Positions 47,129 to 53,983 of a DNA stretch of 64,000 bases are shown piece after piece (the stretch's first letter is position 1; every line of letters begins with the position of its first letter). The stretch is from Bradyrhizobium sp. CCBAU 53340 (GTDB taxonomy: Bacteria; Pseudomonadota; Alphaproteobacteria; Rhizobiales; Xanthobacteraceae). The stretch is from positions 7,673,221-7,737,220 of the forward strand of contig NZ_CP030055.1 of the NCBI RefSeq assembly GCF_015291645.1. The letters are read 5' to 3'. Under the pieces are notes generated by a model that ran no database searches, was not told the origin of the DNA, and was given only the letters and a program-made list of their open reading frames with translations. A program made the translations under genes and the position numbers.

Positions 47129-47863
47129 TCACCCGTGGCAGCACGCGCCTTTCGCCTGAGGCTCGTATTGATCGCGCAGGCGGACCCAGTCCATCGGATA
47201 GGGCAGTCCCTCCTCGTGACGGCCGAGTGGCGTGAGGTCGAGATATTGGTAAGCCGCATTCATCATGTCGAGGCCGCGGGCGAAGCAGGAATAGGTGTGA
47301 AAGATCTCGCCGGCCTCGTTGCGGTAGAACACGCTGATGCCGGGCAGCTCCGGGCCATAGAACGGCGTGGTGCCGAAATTGTATTTCGGTACGCCCTTCT
47401 CGATCTGCTCCCGCGTGAACGAGACCTCGTAATCATAGTTGAAGTCGTTGCCGCCCGAGGACACCCAGTCGAACGTCCAGCCCATCCGCTTCTTGAACGC
47501 CTCGAGCTTTTCACTAGGTGCCAGCGAGATTGCGACCATGGTGGTGTCGCGCGCCGCCAGGTGCGGCACCATGCGCTCGAAGCCATCCGCCCAGAACGAG
47601 CAGCTCTTGCATGCTGCCTCCCAATCCGGCGCGAACATCACGTGCTGGACCACGAGCTGCGGACGGCCTTTGAAGAGCTCGCCGAGCGTCACCTTGCCGT
47701 CAGGTCCGTCGAACACATAATTCTTGTCGACCTTCACCCAGGGTAATGCGCGGCGCTCCTCGGCGAGGCGCTCGCGGGCCTGCGAAAACGCCTTCTCGTG
47801 CGCCAGATGGGCCTTGCGGGCCGCGACCCACTGCTCGCGCGAGACGATCTGATGTTGCTGCAT
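47129..47863 (-). CDS. DUF899 thioredoxin-like protein
   Basis: A 244-residue protein of the DUF899 family, a thioredoxin-fold group without the CxxC pair. Typical blocks are LPWVKVDKNYVFDGPDGKV, LFKGRPQLVVQHVMFAPDW, CKSCSFWADGF and VFYRNEAGEIFHTYS. Its biochemical role is not established. AGAGGAGG stands 6 nt before the ATG at 47863. It lies downstream of the SRPBCC and ArsR genes on the same strand (gap 21 bp), a trio that is common in Rhizobiales. Confidence 0.88.
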   Translation of the reverse strand: MQQHQIVSREQWVAARKAHLAHEKAFSQARERLAEERRALPWVKVDKNYVFDGPDGKVTLGELFKGRPQLVVQHVMFAPDWEAACKSCSFWADGFERMVPHLAARDTTMVAISLAPSEKLEAFKKRMGWTFDWVSSGGNDFNYDYEVSFTREQIEKGVPKYNFGTTPFYGPELPGISVFYRNEAGEIFHTYSCFARGLDMMNAAYQYLDLTPLGRHEEGLPYPMDWVRLRDQYEPQAKGACCHG

Positions 47864-47884
47864 AATGTCCTCCTCTGACAGGAA

Positions 47885-48364
47885 TCAGGCGACGAAGGCG
47901 TCGAGCTTGTCGAAGAACGAGCTCCAGCCACGTTGGTGGTTGTCGCGCGCGGTCTCGTCGAAGAACTGGGCATGATGAAAGACCATCAGCGTGCCGGCGC
48001 TGTCGGGCTTCAGCGTAATCGTCACCAGCGACTCGCGCTCGGGCGTTGAATGCCAGGCCCAGGTGAAGACCAGCCGCTCGTTCGGTACCACCTCGCGGTA
48101 GATGCCACCGGCCTCGAAATATTCGCCATCGTCTCGGGTGAACGAGATGCGGTAACGGCCGCCGGAGCGAACGTCGAGCTCGGCGTTCAACGTCGCCGGC
48201 TTCATGTTCGGCGGGCCGAACCATTGCACTAGCTGCGCAGCTTGCGTCCAGGCGGCGAAGACTTTTTCCGGCCGCGCCCGGAGCCGGCGCGTGAGGGTAA
48301 GGCTTGGACCGTCGCTTGCGGGTCCGGCGCTGCGGCGATCGGCGTTGGCGACTGCGTTGGCCAT
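47885..48364 (-). CDS. SRPBCC (AHSA1-type) domain protein
   Basis: A 159-residue START/SRPBCC-fold protein of the AHSA1 (ATPase activator homologue) group, which forms a hydrophobic ligand pocket. RARPEKVFAAWTQAAQLVQW, WFGPPNMKPATLNAELDVR, GGRYRISF and GWSSFFDKLDAFV are the family landmarks. The ATG at 48364 has GGAGG 7 nt upstream, so this start is firm although it lies 136 bp inside the upstream ArsR gene. With the ArsR and DUF899 genes it forms one operon. Confidence 0.87.
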   Translation of the reverse strand: MANAVANADRRSAGPASDGPSLTLTRRLRARPEKVFAAWTQAAQLVQWFGPPNMKPATLNAELDVRSGGRYRISFTRDDGEYFEAGGIYREVVPNERLVFTWAWHSTPERESLVTITLKPDSAGTLMVFHHAQFFDETARDNHQRGWSSFFDKLDAFVA

Positions 48365-48693
48365 GGTTTGTCCTCCACAAAGGCGGCAAGGCGATCGAAA
48401 CGCTCGGACCAGAACTGCGCGTAGCGATTGAGCCAGTTCATGGCCTGCTCCATCGGCTGCGCGGTGAGCCGGCAAGCGACCGTGCGCCCGGTCTTCTCGC
48501 GCACGATCAGGCCTGCGTCCGTGAGCACGTCGAGATGCTTCATGATCGCCGGCAGCGAGATCGAGAACGGCGCGGCGAGCTCGCTCACCGACAGGCCGTC
48601 CTTTTCGCCGAGGCGCGCCAGCAGGGCGCGTCGCGTCGGGTCCGACAGCGCCGCAAAAGTCCGGTCCAGCGTCTCATCTTTATACTTAACCAT
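48229..48693 (-). CDS. ArsR-family transcriptional regulator
   Basis: A 154-residue regulator. The winged helix (about 8-100) starts TLDRTFAALSDPTRRALLAR and has the recognition helix SISLPAIMKHLDVLTDAGLI. It lacks a metal-binding CxC, so it belongs to the metal-independent ArsR/SRPBCC-associated group. The last 45 residues (from about 110) are a Pro/Ser/Arg-rich tail that is read from DNA which also encodes the start of the SRPBCC protein in another frame. The ATG sits in a 26-bp palindrome and about 7 nt after a -10 box, so the mRNA is probably leaderless and autorepressed. Confidence 0.87.
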   Translation of the reverse strand: MVKYKDETLDRTFAALSDPTRRALLARLGEKDGLSVSELAAPFSISLPAIMKHLDVLTDAGLIVREKTGRTVACRLTAQPMEQAMNWLNRYAQFWSERFDRLAAFVEDKPWPTQSPTPIAAAPDPQATVQALPSRAGSGRGRKKSSPPGRKLRS

Positions 48694-48706
48694 ATGGTTT
48701 AGTATA
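48681..48706. promoter_or_regulatory. 26-bp near-perfect palindromic operator at the ArsR start
   Basis: TATACTTAACCAT followed by ATGGTTTAGTATA is a palindrome with a single mismatched pair. It covers the -10 box and the start codon of the ArsR gene and matches the TTAACCATATGG-type sites expected for ArsR/SRPBCC operons. Confidence 0.75.
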
Positions 48707-48728
48707 GACGCAACCGCAATGACGTCAA
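48701..48728 (-). promoter_or_regulatory. Promoter of the ArsR-SRPBCC-DUF899 operon
   Basis: On the minus strand TTGACG (48728-48723), a 16-bp spacer and TATACT (48706-48701) match five of six bases at both boxes. The start point would fall on or next to the A of the ArsR ATG (48693). Confidence 0.72.
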
Positions 48729-48777
48729 GCGGGAACCCGCACGTCTGCGTGATCAGGCGGCGATCAGTGAGGCGCGA

Positions 48778-49062
48778 TCAATACGGCGCGACTGGGCGCA
48801 CGCGACGATGTGGCCGGGGTTGTGGAAGCGGCTGCGGCGCCTGGCCATAGGCGACCAGCGGATTGGGTCCACAGTACAGCAGCCGGCCGGAGACGCTGGC
48901 CTGGCATTGCTCATAGGTGCTGTAGGCACATTCGCCGGGATAGTCGAACTCGCCGCCCTGGGCGCACCAGGGATAATTGCGGGCGGCTGCGGGCGTGATG
49001 GTGATGAAACCGGCAAGGACCGTCGCGCCCAGCGTCAGCAACGCCAATTGCGTCTTGCGCAT
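48778..49062 (-). CDS. DUF3551 secreted small protein
   Basis: A 94-residue protein with a signal peptide (MRKTQLALLTLGATVLAGFI, cleaved near PAAA) and the DUF3551 pattern of YPWCAQGG, CAYSTYEQCQAS and LYCGPNP, with three to four cysteines. The family is short and almost restricted to Bradyrhizobium and relatives; its role is unknown. The C-terminal tail is Pro/Arg-rich. AGGAG lies 7 nt before the ATG at 49062, which is clearly better than the upstream start of the open frame at 49176. Confidence 0.85.
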   Translation of the reverse strand: MRKTQLALLTLGATVLAGFITITPAAARNYPWCAQGGEFDYPGECAYSTYEQCQASVSGRLLYCGPNPLVAYGQAPQPLPQPRPHRRVRPVAPY

Positions 49063-49165
49063 GATCCCAACTCCTCTGTTCGTGGCACCAGATACGGCGC
49101 CATCTATGATGAGGTTTCGTCCCGCCGTTTTATTCCAGATCAATGGATCAGGGTATGCAAGAAAA

Positions 49166-49187
49166 AGCCCTGCCATGCGGCAGGGCT
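49166..49187 (-). terminator. Rho-independent terminator after the TctC-like gene
   Basis: AGCCCTGCC and GGCAGGGCT form a 9-bp stem with a 4-nt loop; on the minus strand it is followed by TTTTTC. It lies 25 bp after the stop of the gene at 49212-50186. Confidence 0.75.
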
Positions 49188-49211
49188 CCAGTCCCGGTCA
49201 TCACAAGATCG

Positions 49212-50186
49212 CTACTCGACCTTGAGGCCGGCGAACTCGACGACCTTCTTCCACTTGGCGGTCTCGGCCTCGATCTCCTTGCCGAATGCTTCCGGCGTCT
49301 CGATCAGCGGATCGCCGCCGAGCTCGACCAGGCGCTTGGTCATATCGGGCTCCTTCATCAGCGTGTTGATCTCGTTGTTGAGCTTGGCGATCAGGTCCTT
49401 GGGCATGTTCTTCGGCGCGCCGATGCCGAACAGCGCGCTCGCCTCGTAATCCTTCACGGTCTCGCCGATGGTGGGCACGTCGGGCAGTTGCGGCGAGCGC
49501 TGGGCGGTGGTGACGCCGAGCGCGCGAAGCGAGCCGGAGCGGATGTGCTGGATGATCGAAGGCATGTTGTCGAAGATCACCTGCACCTGGCCGCCGAGCA
49601 TGTCGGTGATCGCGGGCGCCGCGCCGCGATAGGGGACGTGCTGCATCTTGCAGCCCGTCATCGCCATGAACATCTCGCCGGACAGATGCACCGAGGTGCC
49701 GTTGCCGGAGGACGCCATGTTCACCTTGCCGGGATTGGCCTTCACATAGTCGATGAATTCGGCGACGGTCTTTGCCGGCACGTCCTTGTTGACGGTCATC
49801 ACGTTCGGCACGCGCTGGAACGCGGCGATCGGCGCGATGTCGCGGACGAAGTTGAACTTGAGGTTGGTGTAGAGCGTGGTGTTGATGTAGTTCGCCGGAT
49901 TGATCAGCAGCACGGTGTACCCGTCCGGTTCGGCGTTCACGACGGATTCTGTGCCGATATTGTTGCCGGCGCCCGGCTTGTTCTCGATCACGAATTGCTG
50001 GCCGAGCCGCTCCGACAGGCGCTGGCCGATCAGGCGCGCCAGAATGTCGGTGGCGCCGCCCGGCGGATAGCCGACCACGAACTTCACCGGCCGGGACGGA
50101 TAATCCGCCGCAAGAGCCTTCGACAGCGGGCTGGCTGCAAGCGGGGTGGCGGCGAGCAGACCGAGTGCGGAACGGCGGGTGATCAT
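49212..50186 (-). CDS. Tripartite tricarboxylate transporter substrate-binding protein (TctC/Bug family)
   Basis: A 324-residue periplasmic binding protein of the Bug family. A signal peptide starts MITRRSALGLLAATPLAASP and ends at ALAAD, with an RR that hints at Tat export. Family blocks are YPSRPVKFVVGYPPGGATDI, NKPGAGNNIGTE and PANYINTTLY. Bug proteins bind carboxylates such as citrate, glutamate or nicotinate. No TctA/TctB membrane genes are nearby, which is common for these orphan receptors. The leader contains three 15-bp tandem repeats (50201-50245). ATG 50186 is preceded by GGGAGAA. Confidence 0.88.
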   Translation of the reverse strand: MITRRSALGLLAATPLAASPLSKALAADYPSRPVKFVVGYPPGGATDILARLIGQRLSERLGQQFVIENKPGAGNNIGTESVVNAEPDGYTVLLINPANYINTTLYTNLKFNFVRDIAPIAAFQRVPNVMTVNKDVPAKTVAEFIDYVKANPGKVNMASSGNGTSVHLSGEMFMAMTGCKMQHVPYRGAAPAITDMLGGQVQVIFDNMPSIIQHIRSGSLRALGVTTAQRSPQLPDVPTIGETVKDYEASALFGIGAPKNMPKDLIAKLNNEINTLMKEPDMTKRLVELGGDPLIETPEAFGKEIEAETAKWKKVVEFAGLKVE

Positions 50187-50200
50187 CTCGAGGGTTCTCC

Positions 50201-50245
50201 CAAGTGTTATTTTTGCAGGTGTTGTTCTTGCAAGTCTTGTTCTTG
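50201..50245. repeat. Three 15-bp tandem repeats in the leader of the TctC-like gene
   Basis: CAAGTGTTATTTTTG, CAGGTGTTGTTCTTG and CAAGTCTTGTTCTTG follow one another without gaps, 15 bp before the start codon (minus-strand gene). Copy number change here would alter the spacing between promoter and ribosome site. Confidence 0.7.
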
Positions 50246-50341
50246 AAAAGCAGTCGTCTTGATCGTTGCGTCTGCGGCGTTGTAACAAAGCCCGCTTGCT
50301 GCGGAAAGTGCGCAAGTTCCATAGCGACGAAAGGATAAGGC

Positions 50342-50752
50342 ATGCCGGTCAAGGTTCAGGCCCTCGATCACCTCGTGATCAACGTCGCAGACGTCGCCGT
50401 CACCACCGAGTGGTATCGCAAGATCCTCGGCATGGAAGTCAAAGTGTTCGACCCCGGCGGCGGCAAAGCGCCGCGGACCTCGCTTCAGTTTGGTCAACAG
50501 AAGATCAACGTGCGGCCGCGCAACGCCGACAAGGTGGAGTGGTTCACCGCCGATCATCAGACCGCCGGCAGCGAGGATTTGTGTTTCCTCACCGCCTCGA
50601 CGCCCGACGAGGTCGTGGCGCATTTGAAGGCGCATGGCGTCGCCATCGAGGACGGCCCGTCTCGCAGGCAGGGCGCGCGCGGCACGCTGCGTTCGGTCTA
50701 TTGCAGGGATCCGGATGGCAGCCTGATCGAGATCTCCTCGTACGAGGATTAG
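50342..50752 (+). CDS. VOC (glyoxalase/bleomycin-resistance) family protein
   Basis: A 136-residue vicinal-oxygen-chelate protein made of two beta-alpha-beta-beta-beta modules. ALDHLVINVADVAVTTEWYR starts the first, with His9 as the probable first metal ligand, and YCRDPDGSLIEISSYED ends the second, with Glu as the last ligand. The family includes lyases, dioxygenases and antibiotic-resistance proteins, and the reaction here is unknown. AAGGATAAGG precedes the ATG. It is divergent from the TctC-like gene and followed by an acyl-CoA ligase. Confidence 0.85.
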   Translation: MPVKVQALDHLVINVADVAVTTEWYRKILGMEVKVFDPGGGKAPRTSLQFGQQKINVRPRNADKVEWFTADHQTAGSEDLCFLTASTPDEVVAHLKAHGVAIEDGPSRRQGARGTLRSVYCRDPDGSLIEISSYED

Positions 50753-50860
50753 ACGGCACACGGCTCTCTCGCCTGATTGCGCTTCGCGCCATGTGATGGC
50801 AGGAAGACGCAATAATCAAAAGGCAGCCGCCAGCAAGATGCAGGCTGCAGGGGAGGATGC

Positions 50861-52441
50861 ATGGCCATTCAACAGACCGCTGCCGGGGTCGTGGGCCCGT
50901 TCGACGGGCTCGATGTGCCGTGGCTGCTCAAGATGCGTGCCGAGGTGCGGCGTGATCATCCGTTCCTGATCTGGGCCCCGTTCGACGCGCCGGCGCGGCG
51001 CTGGAGCTATGGCGAGTTTCACGATCGGGTCGGCGCGCTGGCGGCGGGGCTCGTCAGGCGCGGCGTGAAGCCGGGCGAATATGTGCTCATTCACCTCGAT
51101 AATTGCATCGAGGCGCTGCTGGCCTGGTTTGCCAGCGTCGAGTGCGGGGCGATCGCGGTCACCACCAACACCCGCTCGGCGCCGGCGGAAATGGAGTATT
51201 TCGCCGATCATTGCGGCGCGGTCGCCGCGATCACGCAGCCGGCCTATGCGGAAATGGTCGCGCAGAACTGCCGCAACATCCGCTGGATGGCGGTGACCGC
51301 GCACGATGCCGGCGCCGCACCCGCGCAAGCCCCTTCCCGCGGCGACAGTTTCGACTCGCTGTTCGCCGACAGCGCCGACCGCCCCGGGCGCGCGACCAAT
51401 CCGCTGGCGCCGTGCAGCGTGCAGTACACATCGGGCACGACCTCGCGCCCCAAGGCGGTGCTCTGGACCCACGCCAATGCGCTGTGGGGCGCCAAGATCA
51501 ATGCTGCGCATGAAGACCTGCACGCCAGCGACGTGCACCAGACCTATCTGCCGCTATTCCACACCAATGCGCTGGCCTATTCGATGCTGGCCACGCTCTG
51601 GGTCGGGGCGACTTGCGTGATCCAGCCGCGCTTCTCCGCCAGCCGGTTCTGGAGCGTCGCGCGCGAGCACGGCTCGACCTGGACCTCGACAATTCCGTTC
51701 TGCATGAAGGCGCTGCTCGAGCAGGAGATCCCGCGCGATCACAAATTCCGTCTGTGGGGCTCGGCGGTGAACGAGCCGCCGCCCTTCGCCGCCTTTGGCG
51801 TCAAGATCATCGGCTGGTGGGGCATGACCGAGACCATCACCCACGGCATCATCGGCGAGGTCGACCAGCCCAACATCCCGTTGTCGATCGGCCGCGCCGC
51901 AGGCGAATATCAGATCCGCATCACCGACGATGACGGCCGGCCGACCGAAGTCGGCGACACCGGCAATCTCGCCATCAGGGGCATCCCCGGCCTGTCATTG
52001 TTTGCCGAATATCTGCACAACGAAAAAGCGACGCGCGAGAGCTTTGACGAGCACGGCTTCTTCCTCACCGGCGATCGCGTCGAGCGCCTGGAGAACGGCT
52101 TCATCAAGTTCGGCGACCGCGCCAAGGACATGCTGAAGGTCGGCGGCGAGAACGTCGCGGCGTCCGAGATCGAGCAGGTGATCGCCCTCGTGTCAGGCGT
52201 GCGCGAGGCTGCGGTGGTGGCCAAGAAGCATCCGATGCTGGACGAGGTGCCCGTCGTCTTCATCATCCCGCAGGGCGGCGTCGCGGGTGCGATGCCCGAC
52301 CTGCACGACCGCGTGATGGCGGCCTGCCGCAAAGGCCTCGCCGACTTCAAGGTGCCGCGCGAGATCAGGCTGGTCGACGACATGCCGCGCTCCACCCTTG
52401 AGAAGGTGGCGAAGGCGGAGCTGCGGAAGCTGGTGGAGTAA
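50861..52441 (+). CDS. Acyl-CoA ligase (AMP-forming, CaiC/FadD-like)
   Basis: A 526-residue member of the adenylate-forming enzyme superfamily. The P-loop reads YTSGTTSRPKAVLWTH (about 190-205), GWWGMTET is motif A5, TGDRVERLENGFIKFGDRAK the hinge, and the catalytic lysine of motif A10 lies in RSTLEKVAKAEL. The enzyme joins a carboxylic acid to CoA using ATP; the closest annotated relatives are crotonobetaine/carnitine-CoA ligases. The ATG at 50861 follows GGGGAGGATGC. The carboxylate receptor upstream (49212-50186) and the VOC protein may belong to the same acid-using pathway, but that is inference. Confidence 0.88.
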   Translation: MAIQQTAAGVVGPFDGLDVPWLLKMRAEVRRDHPFLIWAPFDAPARRWSYGEFHDRVGALAAGLVRRGVKPGEYVLIHLDNCIEALLAWFASVECGAIAVTTNTRSAPAEMEYFADHCGAVAAITQPAYAEMVAQNCRNIRWMAVTAHDAGAAPAQAPSRGDSFDSLFADSADRPGRATNPLAPCSVQYTSGTTSRPKAVLWTHANALWGAKINAAHEDLHASDVHQTYLPLFHTNALAYSMLATLWVGATCVIQPRFSASRFWSVAREHGSTWTSTIPFCMKALLEQEIPRDHKFRLWGSAVNEPPPFAAFGVKIIGWWGMTETITHGIIGEVDQPNIPLSIGRAAGEYQIRITDDDGRPTEVGDTGNLAIRGIPGLSLFAEYLHNEKATRESFDEHGFFLTGDRVERLENGFIKFGDRAKDMLKVGGENVAASEIEQVIALVSGVREAAVVAKKHPMLDEVPVVFIIPQGGVAGAMPDLHDRVMAACRKGLADFKVPREIRLVDDMPRSTLEKVAKAELRKLVE

Positions 52442-52449
52442 GGAAGTGC

Positions 52450-52526
52450 CGTAGGGTGGGCAAAGCGAAGCGTGCCCACCAACGGTCTCGTGGGCACGGC
52501 GCGTCGCGCCTTTGCCCACCCTACGG
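52450..52526. repeat. Intergenic repeat, family C (copy 2)
   Basis: CGTAGGGTGGGCAAAGCG and CGCCTTTGCCCACCCTACGG are the ends, with CGTGCCCACC and GTGGGCACG inside. It separates the convergent ligase and HD-GYP genes. Confidence 0.88.
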
Positions 52527-52543
52527 CAGCGGAGAATGCAGCC

Positions 52544-53638
52544 TCAGAACGATCCCAGCGCCACCGGGCGGAATGCCTGCAGCAGCTGCTGATCAAGCTT
52601 GCCGCCCATGCCTTCCATCATCGTGAACGCACGCGCGTGGGTGAAGGGCATGCGGTAGGCGCGCTTCTCGACCAGGGCCGCGTAGATGTCGACGATCGTC
52701 GTCAGCCGCACGATGTCGCTGATCTGGTTCGACGACAGGCCATTCGGATAGCCGGTGCCGTCGAGGAATTCGTGGTGATGCAGGACGACGTCGAGCATCT
52801 CCGGCGGGAAGCCGCCCTGGGCTGCAAGCGCATCATAGCCGCGGCGCGGATGCTCGCGGACCTCGGCCATCTCCTCGTCGGTGAGCTTACCGGGCTTGTC
52901 GAGCAGGTGGGAGGGAACGAAGGCCTTGCCGACATCGTGCAGCAGCGCGGCGCGGGTCAGGCGGCGCTGGTCGTCCTCGCGCATGCCGAGATGCTGCGCG
53001 AAAGAGACCGCAAAGCCGGTGACGAACAGGCAGTGGCGGTAGCTGCCGACATGATGACAGCCGACCGTGGTGAGCCATTCGCGCAGCGAGGAGTGCTTGA
53101 TCGCCTTCAGGATCTTGTTCTCGGCGGCGATGACGTCGTCGAAGGTCAAGGGCACGCCGAGCGGCAGCTTCTCGAACATCTTCTTCAGCACCGCATGCGC
53201 CGCCTCGACGCCGCGGTTGAGCGTCTTGCCGCGATCGGTTGCGTCATAGACGGCGGTGTCCGGGAACGCGGCGCGGATGCGCTGCAGGATCGCCTCGGCC
53301 TGCAGCGGCCGCGAGATGGTGTCGGTGGCGCCCAGCGCCCAGGCCTGCATGGTGCCGTGGTGAAGTGCGTCCGCCAGCACGAACAGGCGCGGCATCGAGC
53401 GGTAGGCCTCGCCGCGCAGCTTGTTGCGCACCCGCTGCACGCTTTCGGGCGAGCGCAGGTTGATGTCGACCACGAGGCCGGAGAGATCCCGCGACGGCTG
53501 CTCGGGGATTCCTTCCGTCGTCACCGTCGAGACGTCGCCGACCGCCTTCAGGATGCTGGCGAGCTCGGTGCTCGCGTCGCTCCGGTCGGAGGCAAGCAGA
53601 AGCCGGCGTTTGGTGGCGGATTTGGCTGGCGCGTTCAT
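52544..53638 (-). CDS. HD-GYP domain protein (candidate c-di-GMP phosphodiesterase) with degenerate receiver
   Basis: A 364-residue protein. Residues 10-125 resemble a receiver domain but the acceptor region (SGLVVDINLRSPES) is altered. The HD-GYP domain (about 170-350) has LLHDVGKAFVPSHLLDKPGK (the HD pair), HHHEFLDGTGYPNGL (HHExxDGxGYP) and later AALVEKRAYR, so the metal and signature residues are present. HD-GYP enzymes hydrolyse c-di-GMP to GMP or pGpG. The ATG at 53638 follows GGGGAAG. With the three GGDEF proteins between 20 and 37 kb, this window codes for four c-di-GMP proteins. Confidence 0.87.
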   Translation of the reverse strand: MNAPAKSATKRRLLLASDRSDASTELASILKAVGDVSTVTTEGIPEQPSRDLSGLVVDINLRSPESVQRVRNKLRGEAYRSMPRLFVLADALHHGTMQAWALGATDTISRPLQAEAILQRIRAAFPDTAVYDATDRGKTLNRGVEAAHAVLKKMFEKLPLGVPLTFDDVIAAENKILKAIKHSSLREWLTTVGCHHVGSYRHCLFVTGFAVSFAQHLGMREDDQRRLTRAALLHDVGKAFVPSHLLDKPGKLTDEEMAEVREHPRRGYDALAAQGGFPPEMLDVVLHHHEFLDGTGYPNGLSSNQISDIVRLTTIVDIYAALVEKRAYRMPFTHARAFTMMEGMGGKLDQQLLQAFRPVALGSF

Positions 53639-53824
53639 GGCTTCCCCAAAGCACGGGAGTGTATTCGGCATCAGCCTAAGCCGGATCAGGTTCTCCGGCC
53701 CTTAAGAGGCGTGCTCAACGGAACCTGCCGCAATTGCACGCAATTTTACGGATCGGGTTTCCAGCAAAGCAAAACAACCCCATGCACAGTAGAACGCCCA
53801 TTGATGGATAAGGGGAATTTGCTC

Positions 53825-53911
53825 CGTCATGGCCGGGCTTGTCCCGGCCATCCACGACCTTGGCGCAGGGTACGAAGAGCGTGGATGCCCGGGACAAGCC
53901 CGGGCATGACG
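53825..53911. repeat. Intergenic repeat, family D (copy 1)
   Basis: GTCATGGCCGGGCTTGTCCCGG and CCGGGACAAGCCCGGGCATGAC are inverted (arms shown here as CATGGCCGGGCTTGTCCC and GGGACAAGCCCGGGCATG). CATCCACG and CGTGGATG lie inside. A second copy is at 58407-58492. Confidence 0.87.
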
Positions 53912-53932
53912 AAATCCTGGGGTTCAAAACAA

Positions 53933-53960
53933 ATCCGCCGGAGGCTAGCCTCCGGCGGAT
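53933..53960 (-). terminator. Rho-independent terminator of the molybdenum hydroxylase operon
   Basis: ATCCGCCGGAGGC and GCCTCCGGCGGAT form a perfect 13-bp stem around TA; on the minus strand TTTGTTTT follows. It lies 24 bp after the stop of the large subunit. Confidence 0.85.
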
Positions 53961-53983
53961 CAATCTTCGCGAGCCGATCCGGC

